From Notoacmeibacter ruber (lineage in GTDB: Bacteria > Pseudomonadota > Alphaproteobacteria > Rhizobiales > Rhizobiaceae): a stretch of 64,000 nucleotides of DNA. The notes under the pieces were generated by a model. It had not been told where the DNA came from. It made no database searches and saw nothing but the letters and a program-made list of their open reading frames with translations. The first letter of the stretch is position 1. Each line of letters opens with the position of its first letter. Below, in pieces: positions 8,398 to 16,953 of this stretch. The stretch is from assembly GCF_003668555.1 (NCBI RefSeq), contig NZ_RCWN01000001.1:2579501-2643500 (forward strand), in the 5' to 3' direction. The position numbers and the translations under genes were made by a program.

Positions 8398-9351
8398 CTA
8401 ATGGCTGAATTTCGCTTCGGGAAAGTAAGTTCTCAATAGGGCGGAGAAGCGTTCGTAGCCTTGTCGATCACCAAGCGCTTCGTGAATTTCAACGCCTGCC
8501 GTTGTTAACGCGATAGCTTTGAATTGAAGCCTCCCTCCTGTCAGGGGAGGCCTATTTACTGCTTTTGGAATTTCTACGACCGGAAGTGTTCCCTTGATTG
8601 GGCGCATGGAACGTAAGAAAACTCGGCGATCCCCGCCTACCGGGAGGGGACTCAGGATCATGCTTGTTCCTCCCGCCGCGTGTATGACTAGGCCAGCCGC
8701 GGTCAACTGCTGCCACTTATCAAGCGACACGGTTACCTCCATTAAGTCTTGGATGATACGGTTCATCGCGATGGCCGAGAATAGAGACTGAAAAAGATCG
8801 GCCAAGGATTTATCGAGCTCATCGACTACGCGCATCGTCGCAGGCGAGATGGAGCCAGGTTTTCGAATTTCCTTCGATAGGATTGCACCCCAGCGTTCCT
8901 TCAATTCGTCTGTGGTCGCGCCTTCTGCATAGCGCTCCCACCGGTCCATAAAAGCATCGCTGATTTCGGCGGCCTCATCAGCTTCACCTTCATCGGTCGT
9001 GCGATTTGAGAGGTCCTCGATCGCTGCCGCAGTGGCGCCCAGAACATTTTCTTTCCTACGGATTTGGGTACCCAAAGCGCTGTTGAGAAACTCAGCAGCG
9101 GCTTCCTCATCGTTTTCTAGTTTTGTTTCGAGCGTCCTAACGGCTGCCATTGTTAATTGGTCGAGCGCGTATTTTTCGCGAGCTGCTTGATCAGTCTCTG
9201 TGTACGTCTTTCGAAATCGGCCCATAAGCTTACTGGCGCCGATGAAATCAAGGGCGGCAATCGTTCGTGATTTAGCCCCGAAGGAAATTCCACTTTTGGA
9301 TAGTTGGGCGCCAATGCTGGTTTCATCGGCAGGTAGCCTATCTTTATCCAT
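8398..9351 (-). CDS. DUF2806-like protein, antisense cargo (moron)
   Basis: The ATG at 9351 has AAGGA ten bases upstream, giving 317 residues. The middle (about residues 105-165) carries the pattern W-E-R-Y-A-x-x-A-T-x-x-E-L-x-x-R-W-G-x-I-L followed by E-I-x-x-P-G-S-I-S, typical of DUF2806 proteins. No enzymatic motif is evident and function is unknown. It runs opposite to the phage late genes, is AT-richer than they are, and lies behind a DUF2971 gene with an 21-bp gap, so the two probably form a lysogeny-expressed cassette. A role in excluding other phages is inferred only from location. Confidence 0.7.
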   Translation of the reverse strand: MDKDRLPADETSIGAQLSKSGISFGAKSRTIAALDFIGASKLMGRFRKTYTETDQAAREKYALDQLTMAAVRTLETKLENDEEAAAEFLNSALGTQIRRKENVLGATAAAIEDLSNRTTDEGEADEAAEISDAFMDRWERYAEGATTDELKERWGAILSKEIRKPGSISPATMRVVDELDKSLADLFQSLFSAIAMNRIIQDLMEVTVSLDKWQQLTAAGLVIHAAGGTSMILSPLPVGGDRRVFLRSMRPIKGTLPVVEIPKAVNRPPLTGGRLQFKAIALTTAGVEIHEALGDRQGYERFSALLRTYFPEAKFSH

Positions 9352-9372
9352 CAAAATTGATCCTTGAATCGC

Positions 9373-10326
9373 TCAAACTCGTAGCGGAATGGTGGAGCAG
9401 AAAACCTTCTGGGCGGCATCTTCAATGCCAGCCTCTTCCAACAAAGAAACGATTGCCTCTCTGACTTGTAATGGGAATTCAGTCGGGCCGACAATGACTC
9501 TATCGACCAATTGAGGAAGTTCCGCGCCGTAGAAACCCTCGTTGGGATAGTCTTTAAAAGGGATTGTATGAACGAACTGGGGAACTCCGCGGACCAACTC
9601 GACCGACTTCTTGATTCGATCCGACGAAGCTAATTCAGGGCTGTAGACGATCCGCCATTCGCGTTCTTCTTTGAAGCCTGGATGCTTTGTGCATAGCAAG
9701 GCAAAACGGAAAGTGTCGAAAAGATAAGCGTAGATGCCATCCGCACCGAGCTCGCGGAGCATAGGGGCATTTTGGTGCATATTGTCGGCAATCTCACCAA
9801 GCCTCTCCGCGAATTCCTCTTCGTGCAGGTAAGCCACCGGAGATGTGTAGGCATGAATCGCATCCGAAGGACGAAGAAAAACGCCGCCGTTCAGTACAAT
9901 TGCTATGCCCGTCTCCCCGCCATATGCACGCCACATCGACAATCGACCTAGAGTGTCCTCTGAAACGTCATGCTCGGAGAGCGAGGCAAGATAGGTCTTG
10001 CTCGAAAACGATGGAAGCCAATGGTTTAAGGTGTTTTCGAGTTGAGCGATGGTCCCTGGCGCTATCTCTTCGACGATGCCTTTGAAGCGTTTTCCGATCT
10101 CGCTGTGGTCCCAAGCATAGGTCAGGCAGGTTCTCCCGTGCTCAATTTCTGAAAAATCGTTCATTAAAGCCGCGTTTCTCAGCCATATACCCTTGGTTGC
10201 GCGAAGCATGCCCACCATTGCTCCCGCGCTTGTGTAATGAACGAAACGCGTACCTTCGTTGATAGCCTTTACTGTCTTGTGAAATGCGGTCGGAAAGAAA
10301 ATCTGATAGATGTCGTAATCGCTCAT
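9373..10326 (-). CDS. DUF2971 family protein, antisense cargo
   Basis: Taking ATG at 10326 gives 317 residues. The N-terminus has the DUF2971 pattern R-F-V-H-Y-T-S near residue 28, then W-L-R-N-A-x-L-M-N-D-x-S-E-I-x-H-G, and the middle has W-R-A-Y-G-x-x-x-G-I-A-I-V. A basic E-R-E-W-R-I-V-Y segment follows near residue 230. DUF2971 proteins are widespread in accessory DNA; their biochemical role is not established. The gene sits in the antisense cassette between gpF and the I protease, upstream of the DUF2806 gene. Longer in-frame extension upstream exists but overlaps another small gene and has no recognisable content. Confidence 0.75.
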   Translation of the reverse strand: MSDYDIYQIFFPTAFHKTVKAINEGTRFVHYTSAGAMVGMLRATKGIWLRNAALMNDFSEIEHGRTCLTYAWDHSEIGKRFKGIVEEIAPGTIAQLENTLNHWLPSFSSKTYLASLSEHDVSEDTLGRLSMWRAYGGETGIAIVLNGGVFLRPSDAIHAYTSPVAYLHEEEFAERLGEIADNMHQNAPMLRELGADGIYAYLFDTFRFALLCTKHPGFKEEREWRIVYSPELASSDRIKKSVELVRGVPQFVHTIPFKDYPNEGFYGAELPQLVDRVIVGPTEFPLQVREAIVSLLEEAGIEDAAQKVFCSTIPLRV

Positions 10327-10348
10327 CAAATACCCCACTTCAATTTCG

Positions 10349-10513
10349 TTAAAGCGTAGCCCCGTCCCATTCCCATTGAAAGAGAACTGACGCGCCGCTG
10401 AGCGCGACGAGGCCGGTTGACGGATCGATGCGCGGCGGAACAAGCTGAACGCGCTCCACGGCCTTTGATGGCCCTTCAACGTCGATTTTAAGATTGAGTG
10501 TTCGGGTGCGCAA
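10349..10513 (-). CDS. small hypothetical protein heading the antisense cassette
   Basis: A 54-residue frame begins with TTG at 10513 behind an AGGTG ribosome site and ends 22 bp before the DUF2971 start. The product is beta-rich and ordered-looking: V-Q-L-V-P-P-R-I-D-P-S-T-G-L-V-A-L-S then F-Q-W-E-W-D. That repetitive strand pattern with conserved-looking Pro, Trp and Gly suggests a real protein rather than a chance frame. The upstream palindrome at 10532 would lie in its promoter region. The family is not recognised. Confidence 0.4.
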   Translation of the reverse strand: MRTRTLNLKIDVEGPSKAVERVQLVPPRIDPSTGLVALSGASVLFQWEWDGATL

Positions 10514-10531
10514 CGCACCTGCTGGGAGATA

Positions 10532-10545
10532 CTGACAACTGTCAG
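10532..10545. promoter_or_regulatory. 14-bp palindrome, predicted late-promoter activator site 2
   Basis: The arms CTGACA and TGTCAG are perfect with spacer AC. It lies 38 bp before the likely ATG of the I protease, matching the place of the Mu late promoter PI, and 18 bp before the start of the antisense cassette, so it could serve or separate both directions. Confidence 0.55.
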
Positions 10546-10583
10546 TCTCATTGGCTCCTGAAGCCAAGGCCAATGATGCGGCC

Positions 10584-11711
10584 ATGAACACGCTTTCCGC
10601 AAGCCCCGATCTGGCCCTTCTCTCCACACTGGCTGTCGGCGACCCCGCAGCGGTCGACGCCGGCAGCGTCGTCGTCGCGCTGGCCGCCACGTCCGAGGGC
10701 AGCAAGGGCTGGATCAAGATCATGCCGCGGGGCCGCGTCACCACCCGCGACGGGCGGTCCTACGCCTTCGACCCCGAAATGCTGGCCGCACGGTTTGCCA
10801 AAGACGAGGTGCGCGTGCCGGTCGATTTCGAGCATGGCACGGTTCACCTCGCCTCAAAGGGCCAGAAGAGCGACGCCATCGGCTGGATCGAAGAGGTCGA
10901 GGCGCGACCGGATGGTCTCTGGGGCCGCGTCGACTGGCTCGACGCCGGACGGGCGGCGCTGACCGCCAGGACGCATCGCTACGTCTCTCCAAGCTTTCCG
11001 CATGACAGCGCCGGCAACGCCACCTGGCTGCATTCGGTGTCGCTCGTGACCGCGCCCGCCCTTGCCAACATGCCGGCATTGGCCGGCGCCACTCTCTCAA
11101 CCAGTGAAGAGGCTTCCATGACAAAGAAGATCGCGGCCGCGCTCGGCCTTGCCGAGACTGCGGACGAGCCCGCCATGCTCGCAGCCATCTCCAAACTGAA
11201 GGACGGGACCGCGACGGTGCCGACAGCGATCCGAAACGCACTCGGGCTCGATGACAGCGCCGACGAGCCGGCCACCCTTTCGGCGATCGCCACGCTGCAG
11301 AAAAGCGAGGGCGAAACGGTTCCAAAGGCCGTTCACGAACAGGCCATGGCCAATCTTTCCGCCGCCCAGGGCCGGCTCGACAAGATCGAGGGTGAGCGCC
11401 GCGACGAGAAGGTCGAGGCGCTTCTCGAAGGCGCGCTCAAAGACACCCGCATCACGCCGGGCGAGAAGGAGCACTACGCCAAGCTCTGCGCGAGTGATGA
11501 CGGTTTCGAACAGGTCAAGGCGCTCCTCGCCGCGACTCCGAAGCGCTTCACCGGATCGCTTCTCGATGATGTTCCGGTACCGGCTGGCCAGGTCCAGATC
11601 GATCCAGCGGCTCTCGGCGCACGCGCCCGCAAGATTCAGGACGATACGGGCAATGATTATCAGTCCTGCTTTGCCCAGGCGCAGACCGAACTTCAGGAAG
11701 GCAAGAAATGA
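10584..11711 (+). CDS. Mu I-like head maturation protease/scaffold
   Basis: The N-terminal 160 residues match Mu gpI (gp32): the W-I-K-I-M-P-R-G segment, the V-P-V-D-F-E-H-G-T motif carrying the candidate catalytic His, and Y-V-S-P-S-F with a candidate Ser. The remaining part is helical and charged, as in the scaffold moiety that is removed during head maturation. ATG 10584 was chosen; a TTG at 10551 would add eleven residues. It opens the second late unit behind the palindrome at 10532 and overlaps the next gene by four bases. Confidence 0.85.
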   Translation: MNTLSASPDLALLSTLAVGDPAAVDAGSVVVALAATSEGSKGWIKIMPRGRVTTRDGRSYAFDPEMLAARFAKDEVRVPVDFEHGTVHLASKGQKSDAIGWIEEVEARPDGLWGRVDWLDAGRAALTARTHRYVSPSFPHDSAGNATWLHSVSLVTAPALANMPALAGATLSTSEEASMTKKIAAALGLAETADEPAMLAAISKLKDGTATVPTAIRNALGLDDSADEPATLSAIATLQKSEGETVPKAVHEQAMANLSAAQGRLDKIEGERRDEKVEALLEGALKDTRITPGEKEHYAKLCASDDGFEQVKALLAATPKRFTGSLLDDVPVPAGQVQIDPAALGARARKIQDDTGNDYQSCFAQAQTELQEGKK

Positions 11712-12103
11712 GCTACGCCCTTAATCGCGACATTCGATCGTTTCCGGCCCTGACCGCGCTGACCGGCTACCGCATCGCGGCCGCCGCTGCCACGCTCGGT
11801 GCGCTCCGTGATGCCAGCGCGCCCAGCGACAGTCTCGTCGGGGTGATCGAAAGGGTCGGCGCCGAACCCGGCCAGATGGGCGACGTCACCGTCGCCGGTG
11901 AAACCGAAGTCGAAGCCGGTGGCGATCTCGACTTTAACGATCCGATTACCGCCGATGCCGACGGCAGGGCGGTCAAGGCCGTAGCCGGGGCCGCAGGCTC
12001 CACCGTTCATATCATTGGCTGGATGCGCTCACCCGAAGCGGTCGCCGGCGACATCGTCCGGATCCACGTCAGCCCGTCCATCATCGTCACGCCAGCGGCC
12101 TAA
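11708..12103 (+). CDS. capsid decoration protein, DUF2190-like
   Basis: The 131-residue protein is Ala/Val/Gly-rich with alternating strands and the D-F-N-D-P-I-T-A-D-A-D-G-R-A segment characteristic of head decoration (capsid cement) proteins of the DUF2190 type. Position between the protease and the major capsid gene agrees. Such proteins stabilise the expanded capsid from the outside. Confidence 0.75.
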   Translation: MSYALNRDIRSFPALTALTGYRIAAAAATLGALRDASAPSDSLVGVIERVGAEPGQMGDVTVAGETEVEAGGDLDFNDPITADADGRAVKAVAGAAGSTVHIIGWMRSPEAVAGDIVRIHVSPSIIVTPAA

Positions 12104-12142
12104 GGGGCCGCTCACCACGCTTTTCGAAACACAGGAACGATC

Positions 12143-13120
12143 ATGGCACCGAACCGCCCCTTTCCCGTCGATCCGGCCCTGACGGCCTTTGCAATCGGCT
12201 ACCGCAACCCGTCCTACATGTTCATCGCCGATGACGTGCTGCCCCGCGTTCCCGTCATGGGTGAGCGTTTTTCCTGGACCGAATATCCGCTGAAAGAGGG
12301 CTTTCGGGCACCTGACAACCGTGTCGGCCGGACGGGACGCATCAACCGCGTCGAATTCTCGGGTGAACGCCGCGAAAGTGCGGTCGAGGATTTCGGTCTG
12401 GAAGCGCCGATACCGCTTTCGGATATCAACGAAGCCGCGCGGATGCGGGCGCAGGGTCTCGGCAATTTCGATCCCCGCCAGCGTGCCGTGATGGGGATCG
12501 AGGACTACAACCAGATCAATCGCGAGATCCGCGTCGCAAAACTCGTTCAGGATCCGGCGTCCTACCCGACCAGCCAGAAGATGGCGCTGTCGGGTACCGA
12601 CCAGCTTTCTGATTACGACAATTCCGATCCGATCGGTCTTTTCCGGCACATTCTGGATTCGACGCTTGTCTTCCGGCCGAACCAGCTGACGATGGGCCAT
12701 GAGGCCTGGACCACGCTGTCGGGCCATCCGAAGCTGATCAACGCCGTGAAGGGCGGCCTGACCACCGAAGGCATGATCACGCGCCAGCAGCTCGCTGATT
12801 TGCTGGAACTACCACGAGGCATCAAAGTCGGTTCGGCCTATATGGACGCCGCTCGCCTCGGCCAAGACGCCGATATCCAACGTGTCTGGGGCCGCAGCAT
12901 GGTCTTCCAGTTCATCAATGCCACGGCCGACGCCAATGCCGGCACGATCACGCACGGCTTCACCGCGACCTATGGCAGCAAGATTTCCGGCAGCCTGCCC
13001 GACCCCAATGTCGGTCTGGAAGGCGGCGAAACCGTCCGCTCCGGCGAGCGGGTCAAGGAACTGATCTGCGCCCCCGGCGTCAGCTTCCTCCTGCAGGACG
13101 CCGTCGCGCCGCGCATCTGA
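12143..13120 (+). CDS. major capsid protein
   Basis: The 325-residue product lies immediately downstream of the protease and decoration protein and has the E-x-F-G-L-E-x-x-I segment (residues ~82-92), a long helix that follows, and a later M-x-x-E-A-W-T-T-L-x-x-H-P-K-L segment near residue 190, as in Mu-like and related major head proteins. It should adopt the HK97 fold by family, though that is not visible directly. It is the most abundant predicted virion protein. Confidence 0.85.
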   Translation: MAPNRPFPVDPALTAFAIGYRNPSYMFIADDVLPRVPVMGERFSWTEYPLKEGFRAPDNRVGRTGRINRVEFSGERRESAVEDFGLEAPIPLSDINEAARMRAQGLGNFDPRQRAVMGIEDYNQINREIRVAKLVQDPASYPTSQKMALSGTDQLSDYDNSDPIGLFRHILDSTLVFRPNQLTMGHEAWTTLSGHPKLINAVKGGLTTEGMITRQQLADLLELPRGIKVGSAYMDAARLGQDADIQRVWGRSMVFQFINATADANAGTITHGFTATYGSKISGSLPDPNVGLEGGETVRSGERVKELICAPGVSFLLQDAVAPRI

Positions 13121-13175
13121 TCTACAGCCGGCGGCAAAAGTCGCCGGTCCTCCCCGCTACCATGAGGATTGAAAC

Positions 13176-13826
13176 ATGGACGATCTGACCAGGATCAAAG
13201 GCATCGGCGCCGCCACCGCCAAGAAGCTCGGAACAGCAGGGCTCGGCACATTCGCCGCGCTCGCAGCCGTCACCGACCTTTCGACGCTCAAGGATATCAG
13301 TTCGGGCGATGAACAGTCGCGCGCGTGGATCGGAGAAGCGGCCAAACTGCAAGCGGCGGCCGAAACAACTGCCACAAGCCCGTCGCCGACAGGAGTGACA
13401 CCGCCCGCCGCCGAACCCCCGCGAAAGGAAACCACGATCACTGCTACCGCGCCCGTCACCGAGACGGTCGACGCGTCGGTCACGCCGGACGGTGAGGTCC
13501 GTTCCGCCGAACTGCGCGCCGAGACCGTGAGGCCCGTCGATCCGGCCGTCACCGCGGCGCTTCGGGAACGGCGTGCCCGCCGCGATTATGCCGGCTCCCT
13601 GCCGGCAACGTCCCGCGTCCTGCCCGATGGTGAAGAGGTCGAACTCGGCTCGGCAAACGAGGACGGGCAAGAACGTCGGTTCACCGCGTCCGTGCGCATC
13701 ATGCGCAGCAAGAAGCTCTATGAACCCGGTGCGCCGGTACCGCTCACCTATCGCGAATTTGTCGTCAAACGCGACGGCCGTTCGATCGTCGAAACCGACT
13801 GGGCCGACGGCCTCGAGATCGCCTGA
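13176..13826 (+). CDS. phage protein with N-terminal helix-hairpin-helix domain (gp35-like position)
   Basis: Residues 2-45 form a helix-hairpin-helix unit (L-T-R-I-K-G-I-G-A-A-T-A-K-K-L) like the DUF4332/HHH_5 domains that bind DNA or proteins. A Pro/Thr-rich linker (residues 60-105) leads to a C-terminal domain of about 100 residues with strand pattern and no recognised motif. Mu-like phages carry a small gp35 with a comparable domain at this place, after the capsid gene. The same HHH pattern is fused to the host ribosomal protein L21 at 38.5 kb. Confidence 0.6.
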   Translation: MDDLTRIKGIGAATAKKLGTAGLGTFAALAAVTDLSTLKDISSGDEQSRAWIGEAAKLQAAAETTATSPSPTGVTPPAAEPPRKETTITATAPVTETVDASVTPDGEVRSAELRAETVRPVDPAVTAALRERRARRDYAGSLPATSRVLPDGEEVELGSANEDGQERRFTASVRIMRSKKLYEPGAPVPLTYREFVVKRDGRSIVETDWADGLEIA

Positions 13827-13984
13827 ATACCAGCGCGTCCGGGCGCGGGTTGGTTCTTCGTCCCGCGAAGGCCCCGAGCGGAAATGGGACAACACCGAAA
13901 GACCCGCCGCAAAGCCATCGTCGTCCCGGAGACGGTGGACGTTCTTTTCTGATCCGTCGCGACCCCTCCCGGCGACGGTAAACC

Positions 13985-14017
13985 GTGCGGTCCCGATAGG
14001 TCCCATCGGGGCCGCAC
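13985..14017. repeat. imperfect 13-bp inverted repeat in a 234-bp intergenic region of the late operon
   Basis: Arms 13985-13997 and 14005-14017 pair over 13 positions with one G-U, enclosing seven bases. No T-run follows, so it is not a classical terminator. It may be an RNA processing or stability element dividing the head and connector gene messages. The rest of the gap 13827-14046 shows no convincing gene. Confidence 0.5.
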
Positions 14018-14046
14018 ACCAAAGGGAGGATCAGGAGGGAAAAACC

Positions 14047-14064
14047 ATGAAGGCTTTGCGATGA
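14047..14064 (+). CDS. possible five-codon leader peptide coupled to gp36
   Basis: A strong Shine-Dalgarno (AGGAGGG, 14034-14040) precedes an ATG at 14047 that opens a reading frame of only five codons (M-K-A-L-R). Its TGA overlaps the ATG of the next gene. The ribosome site therefore serves the minigene and the real gene would be reached by termination-reinitiation. It could also be a decayed start of an earlier gene. Confidence 0.3.
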   Translation: MKALR

Positions 14065-14513
14065 CCGCGCTTGTCACCCTTGCCGATCTGGAAGAGCGCC
14101 ACCCGGCCGAGCTCCTGACGCTTGCCGCCGACGAGACGACCGGCTTTCGCGACGATGACCGTATCGATGCGGCGATCGCGGACGCCACGGCGCAGATCCG
14201 GGGCATGTTGAAGGCGCGCTATTCCGTCGCCGACCTCAACCGGCTTGACGAGGAAAGCCGTTCGACCCTTCGGATCGACGCGATCGACATCACGCTTTAC
14301 CGCGTCGCACTCTCCTTCGCCCGCTCATCCGAACGGATCGAGGAGCGCTACAAGGCCGCAATCAAGCGACTGGAAGCCATCGTCACCGGCAAGGCCGCGC
14401 TGAGTTTTGCTGGCGATGATGGCGAGACGCGGGACGCCGACGCCTCACCCGCCGATATCCGCATCGATGCGCCCGAGCGCCGCTTTACGCGCCGCACCAT
14501 GAACGGGCTTTGA
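14061..14513 (+). CDS. gp36 family protein, DUF1320 (head-tail connector)
   Basis: The sequence has the DUF1320 beginning T-L-A-D-L-E-E-R, then D-R-I-D-A-A-I-A-D-A-T-A-Q-I and the R-I-D-A-I-D-I-T-L-Y-R segment near residue 75. DUF1320 (Mu gp36) proteins have the fold of head-tail adaptor rings such as HK97 gp6. Length 150 is normal. It starts in an ATGA overlap with a five-codon minigene. Confidence 0.82.
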   Translation: MTALVTLADLEERHPAELLTLAADETTGFRDDDRIDAAIADATAQIRGMLKARYSVADLNRLDEESRSTLRIDAIDITLYRVALSFARSSERIEERYKAAIKRLEAIVTGKAALSFAGDDGETRDADASPADIRIDAPERRFTRRTMNGL

Positions 14514-14514
14514 G

Positions 14515-15009
14515 ATGACAAGCGGGATCGCGCTCACGCTCAGTCTTTCGGACTTCGATTCCGCTCTCGCGCGGATCGGCGATGTGATCGAGCTCGACAC
14601 CGGCGCTCTGGCAGCTGAAGTCGCCGCGCTTGGCGAAAGCCAGACGCGACGCCGCATCGACAGTGAAAAGAGCGCACCGGACGGTACTCCCTGGCCGCCA
14701 AACCGGGCCGGCACACCAACCCTCAAACAAACCGGCCGCAATCTTCTCGACAGTGTCGCCTCTGTCTCCGGCGCCGATTACGCCGAATGGGGTGCGACAT
14801 GGGAATACGCCCACGTCCACCAGGAAGGCGCCGTGATCGAACCGAAGACCGCAAAAGTGCTCGTCTTCCAGGGACCGAACGGCAAGACATTCGCCAGGCG
14901 CGTCACGATCCCGGCACGGCCCTTCGTCGGCCTCTCTGACGACAACCGGGCGGAAATCTCCGACCTCGTCAGCGACTTCCTTTCCCGTAGCGGCGGGGTT
15001 GCACGATGA
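14515..15009 (+). CDS. virion morphogenesis protein, Mu gpG/P2 gpS-like tail completion
   Basis: The R-R-R-I-D-S-E-K-S-A-P-D-G-T-P-W segment (residues ~43-58) and the Y-A-x-x-H-x-E-G-A-V-I segment near residue 103 are characteristic of the phage virion morphogenesis family (Mu G, P2 S). These proteins complete the tail end so that it can join the head. In Mu the gene lies directly after gpF; here it is after gp36, another sign of module rearrangement. The end overlaps the next gene by four bases. Confidence 0.8.
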   Translation: MTSGIALTLSLSDFDSALARIGDVIELDTGALAAEVAALGESQTRRRIDSEKSAPDGTPWPPNRAGTPTLKQTGRNLLDSVASVSGADYAEWGATWEYAHVHQEGAVIEPKTAKVLVFQGPNGKTFARRVTIPARPFVGLSDDNRAEISDLVSDFLSRSGGVAR

Positions 15010-15635
15010 GCCTTTCAGAACTTGCTGCCGCATCGCCGATCGAGACCCTGCGCGCCGCGATCATCGCCGAACTGAAGCCACGTCTTCCCGGCGTCGAGAT
15101 TACCAGCCACCCCGGCAAGCTCGATATCAACGACGTGGTCGCAAAGGCTGTCGTCGCCGCGCCTGGCGTCGCTCTTGGCTGGTCGCGCTTCCGGTCCGAG
15201 CGGCTCCTGGACGGACGCTTCGACGGCGTGATGGAATTTGCCGCTTACATCGTCACCGAGGATTACGCGGATATGGCCGCCCAGCGCCGTATTCCCCGCG
15301 ATGCGCTCGCGCACGGGATTGGCTCCCGTATTCTTGAGCTCCTGGCCGACCCTGACGTCTCTGCATGGGAGCAAGCCGGCATCGACCGGCCGATGGCCGA
15401 TCCCGCCCCGGCGCTAACGCCCATGTTCACGTCCCGGAGCTGGGACGCCGGCACCGCCTATTACGCGGTCACATGGAGCCAACGCCTCCATGGTCTCGGC
15501 ACATCCTTCTTCGATCGGCCGGGCCTTTCGGGCCGGATCGACGAAGACGGTAACGGCGTCGTCGCACTTGGCGAAGACAGGGAACTGCCTGTCGAGCTCG
15601 CCGCCTTCCTCAAGGACGAGGAGGCTGGGCAATGA
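15006..15635 (+). CDS. gp37-like protein, DUF1834
   Basis: The N-terminal I-E-T-L-R-A-A-I-I-A-E-L motif and following strand pattern match Mu gp37 (DUF1834), a tail terminator-like protein. The usual family size is about 190-210 residues, as here (209). It overlaps neighbours on both sides by four bases, consistent with a tightly coupled connector-baseplate operon. Confidence 0.75.
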   Translation: MSLSELAAASPIETLRAAIIAELKPRLPGVEITSHPGKLDINDVVAKAVVAAPGVALGWSRFRSERLLDGRFDGVMEFAAYIVTEDYADMAAQRRIPRDALAHGIGSRILELLADPDVSAWEQAGIDRPMADPAPALTPMFTSRSWDAGTAYYAVTWSQRLHGLGTSFFDRPGLSGRIDEDGNGVVALGEDRELPVELAAFLKDEEAGQ

Positions 15636-16207
15636 TGGATGGCACATCGCCCATCGGTTCAGCCTTTCGCCGCCAGGCCCGCCAGATCGAGCGGCTCAAC
15701 CGCCGCATCGCGCAGGCCGACATTCCAGGCAAGGTGCTTGCTAGCAGCCAGGACTACGAAACGCGGACGCTCCGCCTTGATCTTGGCCGCTCGGCCGATG
15801 GCCGCGTGATCAAGAGCCCGCCCGTCGCCTGGCCGCAGCAGGGCGCGGGCAAGGCGCGGCTTCATACGCCGCCGAAGGATGGCGAGCAGATGCGGCTTCG
15901 CTCTCCGTCTGGCGCTGTCGGCACCGGCAGCCTCGCCGATTGGGGCACCTATGACCAGGACACGGCGCCGCCGTCCGACAATGGCGACGAGGCGGTGATC
16001 GCCTTCGGCGACGACACGCTGATCCGGCTTACGGCCGATGCGATCGAACTCAATGTCGGCGGCAAGGGCTTCCGCCTGACAAGGGAAGAACTCGCCATGT
16101 CGACGGTCTTCCGAGCCAAGGGCGGCAGCCGCCCCGCTCACTTCCAGGGCGGTGTCGACAGCGCCGGCGATGCGGCCTTGAGCGGCAATGACAACGTGTT
16201 GATCTGA
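15632..16207 (+). CDS. baseplate assembly protein V (tail spike)
   Basis: The first half has an OB-fold-like region with V-A-W-P-Q-Q-G-A-G, and a gpV-type region (D-G-E-Q-M-R-L-R-S-P-S-G) follows near residues 85-100. The C-terminal repeats I-R-L-T-A-D-A-I-E-L-N resemble the beta-helix spike of Mu gp45 and P2 gpV, the membrane-piercing tip of contractile tails. It heads the V-W-J-I baseplate block. Confidence 0.8.
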   Translation: MMDGTSPIGSAFRRQARQIERLNRRIAQADIPGKVLASSQDYETRTLRLDLGRSADGRVIKSPPVAWPQQGAGKARLHTPPKDGEQMRLRSPSGAVGTGSLADWGTYDQDTAPPSDNGDEAVIAFGDDTLIRLTADAIELNVGGKGFRLTREELAMSTVFRAKGGSRPAHFQGGVDSAGDAALSGNDNVLI

Positions 16208-16220
16208 ACAGGAGACAATC

Positions 16221-16517
16221 ATGGCAAGACGCCCAACGACGACAAAGGACGAGACCGATCAGGCCGAAGGCACGCCGACCGCAGAGGTTCCCGTGCTCGA
16301 AACGAGCGACGTCTCCGTGCAGCCGGACCCGACCGAAGTTTCGCCTGAAACGGAGACGGAGCCGGACGAAAAGAAAGCCTACCGGGTCACTGAAACGGCG
16401 CCGCCGCGTGTTGCAGGTCGCCGCGTCAAGGCAGGCGACACGGTGCAGCTGACACCCGCGGAAGCCCTTTCGGAAGAGCTTCAAGGCTCCGTCGAAGCTG
16501 TTTCGAAGGCCGATTGA
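16221..16517 (+). CDS. small acidic phage protein
   Basis: Residues 1-55 are disordered and rich in Thr, Glu, Asp and Pro; residues 55-98 look like a small ordered domain with V-A-G-R-R-V-K-A-G-D-T-V-Q-L-T. Similar short domains appear in many phage genomes near head or baseplate genes. The gene is placed between spike V and wedge W. Function is unknown. Confidence 0.55.
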   Translation: MARRPTTTKDETDQAEGTPTAEVPVLETSDVSVQPDPTEVSPETETEPDEKKAYRVTETAPPRVAGRRVKAGDTVQLTPAEALSEELQGSVEAVSKAD

Positions 16518-16521
16518 AGCC

Positions 16522-16953
16522 ATGGGCACGATCATCCGATATCGCAGCGGCATGGATCGCCGGACGGGCCGTCTCCTTCAGGGGAAGGCCCATCTGGCGC
16601 AGTCGCTCGCCTTTATCTGGATGACGCGCCGCGACAGTGTCATCATGGCACTCAATCTCGGTTCCAATCTTCGCAGCGTCCTGGCCGAAGATATCGAGCC
16701 CGGCATTGCGCTTCTTCTCTATGATGAACTGATCACGAGCGCGCATGAGGTCGAGCCGGAATACCGCATCGACAATCTGCAATTCGTGTCACTCAGCCGC
16801 GACGGCGGTCTCGGCATCCGCCATGACGGCACTTATTACCCGGAAGGCCGCTTCGGAAACTACGCGATCGCCGAACCGTTCGGGCAGACCGCACCCTTTA
16901 TCGCCCGCGAAACGATCACGCGCGCCACGGCGATCAGCGGGGCGGCGCCATGA
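16522..16953 (+). CDS. baseplate wedge protein, GPW/gp25 family
   Basis: The 143-residue product contains the family elements R-R-D-S-V-I-M-A-L-N-L-G-S-N-L and a late E-P-E-Y-R-I-D-N-L segment, as in P2 gpW and T4 gp25. These proteins form part of the baseplate wedge and trigger sheath contraction. It overlaps gene J by four bases, the usual W-J arrangement. Confidence 0.85.
   Translation: MGTIIRYRSGMDRRTGRLLQGKAHLAQSLAFIWMTRRDSVIMALNLGSNLRSVLAEDIEPGIALLLYDELITSAHEVEPEYRIDNLQFVSLSRDGGLGIRHDGTYYPEGRFGNYAIAEPFGQTAPFIARETITRATAISGAAP

Noticed and set aside
13985..14017. Terminator within the late operon
   Set aside because: The stem is strong but no T-run follows on either strand.
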